From: Anaerolineaceae bacterium
Lineage (GTDB): Bacteria > Chloroflexota > Anaerolineae > JAAYZQ01
NCBI GenBank assembly: GCA_012514775.1
Contig: JAAYZQ010000224.1
Location: 1 to 5,452 of the forward strand
DNA: 5,452 bases
Direction: 5' to 3'
How positions within the stretch are numbered: the first letter of the stretch is position 1; every line of letters begins with the position of its first letter. The translations under genes and the position numbers were made by a program. The notes under the pieces were generated by a model that saw only the letters and a list, made by a program, of their open reading frames with translations, was not told the origin of the DNA and made no database searches. Of the stretch, positions 1 to 5,452 are shown piece by piece.

Positions 1-2
1 CC

Positions 3-1568
3 GAGCCGGTCTACCTCTGGGTCCACGATGGGCAGGCCGAGATCCGGCCCGCCGGCCACCTGTGGGGCCTGGACACCGGCCCGGCCCAGGCGCGCATCCG
101 GGAGGAGCTGGCCGACGCCCGCGTTCGCGTCGCACAGATCGGCCCGGGCGGTGAGAACCTGGTGCGTTATGCCGCCATCGTCAACGAGCTGCACCACTTT
201 AACGGGCGCACGGGCATGGGCGCCGTCATGGGCGCCAAGAACCTCAAAGCCATCGCCGTCCGCGGTCGCGGCAAGGTGCAGGTCCACGACCCGGCGGCGC
301 TGCAAGCTCTGGCCCGCTCCGTGCCGGAGCGTATCAAGGCCAACGGCGGCAGCCAGCTTCTTGGCAGCCGGGGCACGGCCGGCTTTGTGGCCGCCACCAG
401 CGCGGGCGGCGGGCTGCCCACCCGCAACTTTCGCAGCGGTGTCTTTGAGGGAGCCGCCGCCATCGACGGCGAAGCCATGCACCAGGCCCTCGGCCACGGC
501 AGCACCACCTGCTACGCCTGCGCTGTGCGCTGTAAACAGGTCATCGCCGCCCACGAGCCTTACGAGATCGATCCCCAATACGGCGGCCCCGAGTACGAGG
601 GACTGGCCGCGCTGGGCGCCTACACCGGCGTCTCGGACCTGGCGGCGGTGTGCAAGGCCAACGAGCTGTGCAACCGCTACACCCTCGACGTCATCACCAC
701 GGGGGCCATGATCGCCTGGGCCATGGACTGTTACGAACAGGGGCTCATCGGCCCGCAACAGACCGGCGGCCTGACTCTGCGCTTTGGCGACGGCGAGATG
801 CTGGTCCGCCTGGTGGAGATGATTGCCCGGCGGGAGGGCCTGGGGGACCTGCTGGCCGAGGGCCCGCTGCGCGCCGGGCAGGCCTGGGGCCCCGAAGCCG
901 CTGCCCTGGCGATCCACACCAAGGGCCAGCCCTATCCGGCACACATGGCCCGGGCCAAGGGCTCGCTGCCGGTGGTCTATGCCGTCAACCCCTACGGCGC
1001 CGACCACATGTGCACCGAGCACGACGCCTTCCTGCTGCCCGACATGCCCGATTCGTTCCAGGAGCGCATGCGCGCCCTGGGCATCCTGGGCACCGCCCCG
1101 GTGGATGCAACCGGGCCCCTGAAGGTGCGACTGGCGACCATCACCCAGCGCTACATGAGCCTGCTGGACAGCCTGGAGCTGTGCGCCTTCTGTTTCGCCA
1201 ACGCCTGGTTCTTTGACGGCGAGGACATCGTGGCGGCGGTGCGCGCCATCACCGGCTGGCAGACGACCCTGTGGGAGCTGATGCTCGTAGGCGAGCGGCG
1301 CATCCAGCTCATGCGCGCCTTTAACGCCCGCGAGGGCCTGGATGCCCGCCACGACGTTCTGCCGGCGCGCATGGTCGAGCCGCTGGTGGGCGGCCCGACC
1401 GATGGCTGGCGGGTGGACATGGACGCCTGGCAGCGCGACCGGGCCCTCTACTATGCCGCCATGGGTTGGGACCCCGAGAGCGGCCTGCCGGGACGGGCCA
1501 GGCTGCACGAGCTGGACCTGGATTGGGTGGTCGACGAGCTGGAGCGCCACGGCGCCCTGGCCGGTTGA
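3..1568 (+). CDS. Aldehyde:ferredoxin oxidoreductase (tungsten AOR family), 5'-truncated by window edge
   Basis: Partial gene: the frame is open from the left edge, so the true start lies outside; 521 residues are visible and roughly 110 N-terminal residues are probably missing for a family of about 600. Family members oxidise aldehydes to carboxylates (or the reverse) at a tungsten bis-pyranopterin centre, passing electrons through a [4Fe-4S] cluster to ferredoxin or a partner subunit, in the cytoplasm. Visible hallmarks, numbered from the first whole codon: IGPGGEN followed by NGRTGMGAVMGAKNLKAIAV near residues 50-85 (cofactor-binding region); CYACAVRC at 170-177, giving the C-x2-C-x3-C cluster ligands; GGPEYEGLA at 194-202 (active-site region); NPYGADH ending at His335; and the fourth expected cluster cysteine in LELCAFC (Cys394). 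Cys397 and Cys337 are additional cysteines. The aldehyde substrate and electron partner cannot be read from this sequence. The next gene begins 38 bases downstream on the same strand, so co-transcription is likely. Family assignment is very secure; specificity is unknown. Confidence 0.95.
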   Translation, partial: EPVYLWVHDGQAEIRPAGHLWGLDTGPAQARIREELADARVRVAQIGPGGENLVRYAAIVNELHHFNGRTGMGAVMGAKNLKAIAVRGRGKVQVHDPAALQALARSVPERIKANGGSQLLGSRGTAGFVAATSAGGGLPTRNFRSGVFEGAAAIDGEAMHQALGHGSTTCYACAVRCKQVIAAHEPYEIDPQYGGPEYEGLAALGAYTGVSDLAAVCKANELCNRYTLDVITTGAMIAWAMDCYEQGLIGPQQTGGLTLRFGDGEMLVRLVEMIARREGLGDLLAEGPLRAGQAWGPEAAALAIHTKGQPYPAHMARAKGSLPVVYAVNPYGADHMCTEHDAFLLPDMPDSFQERMRALGILGTAPVDATGPLKVRLATITQRYMSLLDSLELCAFCFANAWFFDGEDIVAAVRAITGWQTTLWELMLVGERRIQLMRAFNAREGLDARHDVLPARMVEPLVGGPTDGWRVDMDAWQRDRALYYAAMGWDPESGLPGRARLHELDLDWVVDELERHGALAG

Positions 1569-1597
1569 CGATGTCGGCGCCCCGCCAGGGGGCCGCG

Positions 1598-1604
1598 GGA
1601 GGGG
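1598..1604 (+). promoter_or_regulatory. Ribosome binding site for the TIM-barrel isomerase gene
   Basis: GGAGGGG ends two bases before the GTG at 1607, with its GGAGG core four bases upstream. It is the only good Shine-Dalgarno match near the gene's 5' end and favours GTG 1607 over ATG 1571. The spacing is slightly short, so the choice is likely rather than certain. Confidence 0.55.
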
Positions 1605-1606
1605 TC

Positions 1607-2368
1607 GTGAACGTCACGTATGCCATCAGCCTCTGGAATTTCAGCCACTATGCCGGGCCCGGCGACCTGGAGAGCGAGCTTGCCGCGGTGCGGGCCCAGG
1701 GCTATGGCATCGAGATGTGGCCCCACTGGCCCGGCGAGCCGGATCTGTACAGCCCGGCCATGCGCGGCCGCCTGGTGAAGGCGCTGGCCGGAGTGCCCGT
1801 CAGCCTCCATTCCGCCCTGGTGCGCGGGTTTGCCGCCCAGGCGGCCCAGGTGGACGCCGCCGCCGAGCTGGGGGCCAACGTGCTGGTGACGCACTCGGAC
1901 GAGTTCTTCCAGGAGGGTACCCGTCGCCTGGACGCGCCCCTCTGCCGCGACGTGGTCGCCTATGCCGCCGAGCGCGGCGTGCGCGTGGCCCTGGAAAACG
2001 GCCAGTTGCCCTTTCTCGCCGCGGCCATCGGCGCCGTGGAAGGTCTCCACGTCTGTCTCGACGTGGGGCACGTCTATCTCACCGACGCCCCCCTGTGCGA
2101 CTTTCTCGACGCCCTGGGCCCGCGCATCATCCACCTCCACCTTCAGGACATGGGCCTGCCGGGCGAGGCCGAGATGCCCCACTCCCTGCGGGACCACTAC
2201 ACGCCGGGCACCGGCAGGATCCCCGCCGGCGATTGGCATCTGCTGGCCCGGACCCTGCGCGCCCTTGACTTTCGGGGGATGGCCGTTTTCGAGGTCCGTC
2301 CCCGCAACCCCTATCACACCGCCCGGCTGGGCAGGCAGTTCTTCCAGGAGGTTCTGGCCTCAGCGTAG
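1607..2368 (+). CDS. Sugar phosphate isomerase/epimerase-like TIM-barrel protein (xylose isomerase-like / AP endonuclease 2 family)
   Basis: This 253-residue protein matches the xylose isomerase-like TIM-barrel superfamily, whose members are divalent-metal-dependent isomerases, epimerases, dehydratases or endonucleases acting mostly on sugars and polyols. Barrel-strand motifs are in the expected order: YAISLWNF at the N-terminus (5-12), YGIEMWPHW (33-41), VSLHSA (65-70), VLVTHSDE (92-99), VALENG with likely metal ligand Glu130, CLDVGH with Asp152 and His155, IIHLHLQD with His176/His178, DHYTPGTGRIPAGDW (196-210), and VFEVRP with Glu229. The GTG start is chosen because GGAGGGG lies just upstream and the first barrel strand then begins at once, as is usual in the family. 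An in-frame ATG at 1571, two bases after the AOR stop, would add 12 low-complexity residues; it lacks a clear ribosome binding site but could work by coupling. It probably forms an operon with the AOR gene, suggesting a shared carbohydrate or aldehyde pathway, but the substrate is not determinable. The last 9 bases overlap the convergent SHOCT gene. Confidence 0.88.
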   Translation: MNVTYAISLWNFSHYAGPGDLESELAAVRAQGYGIEMWPHWPGEPDLYSPAMRGRLVKALAGVPVSLHSALVRGFAAQAAQVDAAAELGANVLVTHSDEFFQEGTRRLDAPLCRDVVAYAAERGVRVALENGQLPFLAAAIGAVEGLHVCLDVGHVYLTDAPLCDFLDALGPRIIHLHLQDMGLPGEAEMPHSLRDHYTPGTGRIPAGDWHLLARTLRALDFRGMAVFEVRPRNPYHTARLGRQFFQEVLASA

Positions 2369-2599
2369 TTCCTCTCGCATCCGCTCGTACTCCTCGCGGC
2401 TGATCTCACCCTGGGCGTAGCGCCGCCGAAGCACCTGCAGCGGGTCATTATCCGTGTCGGGCGGCGTTGGGGGGCCGCCCATGTTGAGCCCCGGCCCGCG
2501 CCTCATGTACCACACGCCGGCAAAGACGATCCCGGCGACCACCAACACGAACAGGAAAAGAGCCAGAAGGACCAGCAGGCCCACATTCATCATCTCCAT
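2360..2599 (-). CDS. Small single-pass membrane protein with C-terminal SHOCT motif
   Basis: This 79-residue protein has one hydrophobic N-terminal helix (about residues 6-31, rich in Leu, Val, Ala and Phe), then basic YMRRGPG, a Gly/Pro-rich linker (about 37-50), and a C-terminal SHOCT motif (about 52-78: DPLQVLRRRYAQGEIS, then REEYERMREEL). SHOCT is a short two-helix motif found at the ends of many small bacterial proteins and is thought to mediate oligomerisation or protein contacts; no enzymatic role is known. The charged linker after the helix suggests a cytoplasmic C-terminus (positive-inside rule). It starts 12 bases after the copB stop, with GAGGAG four bases before the ATG, so it is almost certainly translated from the same mRNA as copB. 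In-frame ATGs at 2593 and 2590 are alternative starts with looser spacing. An accessory or assembly role for the copper pump is inferred from position only. Its 3' end overlaps the convergent isomerase gene by 9 bases. Confidence 0.85.
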   Translation of the reverse strand: MEMMNVGLLVLLALFLFVLVVAGIVFAGVWYMRRGPGLNMGGPPTPPDTDNDPLQVLRRRYAQGEISREEYERMREELR

Positions 2600-2611
2600 C
2601 GTTCTCCTCGT

Positions 2612-4807
<2,196 letters not shown>

Positions 4808-4814
4808 GCCATTA

Positions 4815-4820
4815 CCTCCT
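4815..4820 (-). promoter_or_regulatory. Ribosome binding site fixing the copB GTG start
   Basis: On the minus strand AGGAGG is followed by seven bases (TAATGGC) and then GTG at 4807. This ideal match decides the copB start against upstream in-frame candidates at 4939 (ATG) and 4954 (GTG). An out-of-frame ATG (4812-4810) lies within the spacer, only two bases from AGGAGG, and opens a 20-codon ORF. Confidence 0.8.
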
Positions 4821-4873
4821 ACAGCGTGGGGTTCGCCCGCCGGCCTGGCCGCAAGCCCTCCGATCAGCGGGTT

Positions 4874-4889
4874 GCCGCCCGGTGGCGGC
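4874..4889. repeat. GC-rich inverted repeat in the gap between the editing-domain gene and copB
   Basis: GCCGCC, a four-base loop and GGCGGC form a perfect six-base-pair stem. The second arm can instead pair with GCCGCC at 4891-4896, so two structures compete. There is no T-run on either side, so it is not a typical intrinsic terminator. It lies 54-67 bases upstream of the copB ribosome binding site, within a 147-base gap (4808-4954) where no convincing promoter was seen. In DNA this GC-rich it may be chance. Confidence 0.35.
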
Positions 4890-4954
4890 CGCCGCCAGCG
4901 CCGGGACGGAAACGAGACAATTGCCAGGGCCGCGGGCATGAACCAACCTCTCAC

Positions 4955-5392
4955 TCATTCGTCAGCCTCTTGCGGGCCGACGATCCGGGCTATCCGCGAC
5001 AGGGGATGTCCTTTGGCCTGAACGTCCAGGGTGTTGAACCAACCGAACGGGGTGCGTATGACGTCCAGCCCCCTGCCGCGCAAGCCATCCTCAACTGCCT
5101 CGAGCACCTGCACTGCCACGGCCGGCTGGCTCAGTTGGGCGAACAGGTGGGCAAAGGGGTGCAAGACGACCGTCCGCACCTTGAGTTGGCCGGCGTGCGC
5201 CACGATCTCGGCCGCGGCCTTCTTGGCCACACTCTCCGGCGCCGCCTCGTCCTGTCTTTCCACGCTGACCAACACCAGCAGGGCCTCGCCGGTCTCTGTC
5301 TCCGGATCGTCGTATTCCTCGACCACGGGCGAACGCCCCCGCTCCGTGATGCGACACTTGAAGTGGTCTACGTGCCAGGCCAGAAAACGCAT
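4955..5392 (-). CDS. Free-standing archaeal-type threonyl-tRNA synthetase editing domain
   Basis: This 145-residue protein matches the N-terminal editing domain of archaeal threonyl-tRNA synthetases, a D-aminoacyl-tRNA deacylase-like fold that hydrolyses Ser-tRNA(Thr). Recognisable features are the opening strand MRFLAWHVDHFKCRI; VLVSVERQDE (39-49); VVLHPFAHL (75-83) with the conserved His82; SQPAVAVQVLEAV (88-100); GLDVIRTPFGWFNTLDV (108-124); KGHPL (127-131) with Lys127 at the position of the catalytic lysine; and VGPQEADE at the C-terminus. The archaeal enzymes usually have Cys before the Lys of the KGHP motif; here it is Ala, and the only cysteine is Cys13. The length equals the editing domain alone, and no synthetase catalytic or anticodon-binding domain follows, so it would act in trans. 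The ATG is supported by AGGAGG five bases upstream (5398-5403). It lies upstream of copB on the same strand with a 147-base gap, so co-transcription is possible. Some D-aminoacyl-tRNA deacylase-like activity is an alternative. Family identity is strong; function in this host is inferred. Confidence 0.9.
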   Translation of the reverse strand: MRFLAWHVDHFKCRITERGRSPVVEEYDDPETETGEALLVLVSVERQDEAAPESVAKKAAAEIVAHAGQLKVRTVVLHPFAHLFAQLSQPAVAVQVLEAVEDGLRGRGLDVIRTPFGWFNTLDVQAKGHPLSRIARIVGPQEADE

Positions 5393-5452
5393 CGACTCCT
5401 CCTCTTGCAGCTTCCACGGCCCGGCGCCGCAGGGCCGCCTGGTCCGCGTAGA
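5393..5452 (-). other. Leader of the editing-domain gene; no gene assigned
   Basis: The only clear element is AGGAGG (complement of 5398-5403), the ribosome binding site of the editing-domain gene. All three minus-strand frames are open to the edge, so the 3' end of an overlapping upstream gene cannot be excluded, but no recognisable protein ending is seen. No convincing promoter or terminator was found in these 60 bases. Confidence 0.4.

Noticed and set aside
28..711. Plus-strand 227-codon ORF overlapping the AOR
   Set aside because: Low-complexity Ala/Pro/Arg/Ser composition in the wrong frame; the overlapping AOR frame carries all the conserved motifs.
1571..1606. ATG 1571 as the isomerase start
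   Set aside because: No Shine-Dalgarno match upstream, and the added residues are low-complexity; kept only as a possible coupled start because it lies two bases after the AOR stop.
1451..2317. Long minus-strand ORF (288 codons) opposite the isomerase
   Set aside because: It is antisense to a protein with clear family motifs, its product resembles no known protein, and long antisense frames are expected in high-GC DNA.
4898..4950. Possible sigma-70-like promoter for copB on the minus strand (TTGGTT or TTGTCT as -35)
   Set aside because: No convincing -10 hexamer at proper spacing in either case.
4808..4954. N-terminal extension of CopB from GTG 4954 or ATG 4939
   Set aside because: The extension is Arg/Pro/Gly-rich and unlike CopB N-termini, while a perfect AGGAGG supports GTG 4807.
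5091..5417. Minus-strand 108-codon ORF over the editing-domain gene
   Set aside because: Gly/Arg-rich shadow frame; the overlapping frame has the strong ThrRS editing-domain match and a good ribosome binding site.

Overview
The window is G+C-rich DNA (about two thirds or more G+C by eye) with densely packed genes, strong AGGAGG-type ribosome binding sites and GTG as well as ATG starts. This points to a high-GC bacterium, plausibly an environmental proteobacterium or similar lineage with anaerobic metabolism. The lineage is an inference from gene content only. No RNA gene, insertion sequence, CRISPR array or phage gene was recognised.

Layout: two convergent gene groups meet near 2360-2368. 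The rightward group (3-2368) holds the C-terminal part of a tungsten-type aldehyde:ferredoxin oxidoreductase (AOR), cut by the left edge of the window, followed by a sugar phosphate isomerase/epimerase-like TIM-barrel protein. They are spaced like an operon and may share a pathway, but the substrate is unknown. The leftward group (5392 down to 2360) holds a free-standing archaeal-type threonyl-tRNA synthetase editing domain, a CopB-type (P1B-3) copper-exporting ATPase with a histidine-rich N-terminus, and a small one-helix membrane protein with a C-terminal SHOCT motif. The two groups overlap tail to tail by 9 bases.

The leftward group is the most interesting part. The ThrRS editing domain is normally the N-terminal domain of archaeal threonyl-tRNA synthetase, where it removes serine mischarged onto tRNA-Thr. 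Here it ends at its own stop codon with no synthetase catalytic domain, and the next gene is a copper exporter. A link between metal or oxidative stress and translation quality control is a testable hypothesis, not something the sequence proves. The editing ORF and the copB frame are also in the same reading frame, separated only by one TGA and 49 open codons.
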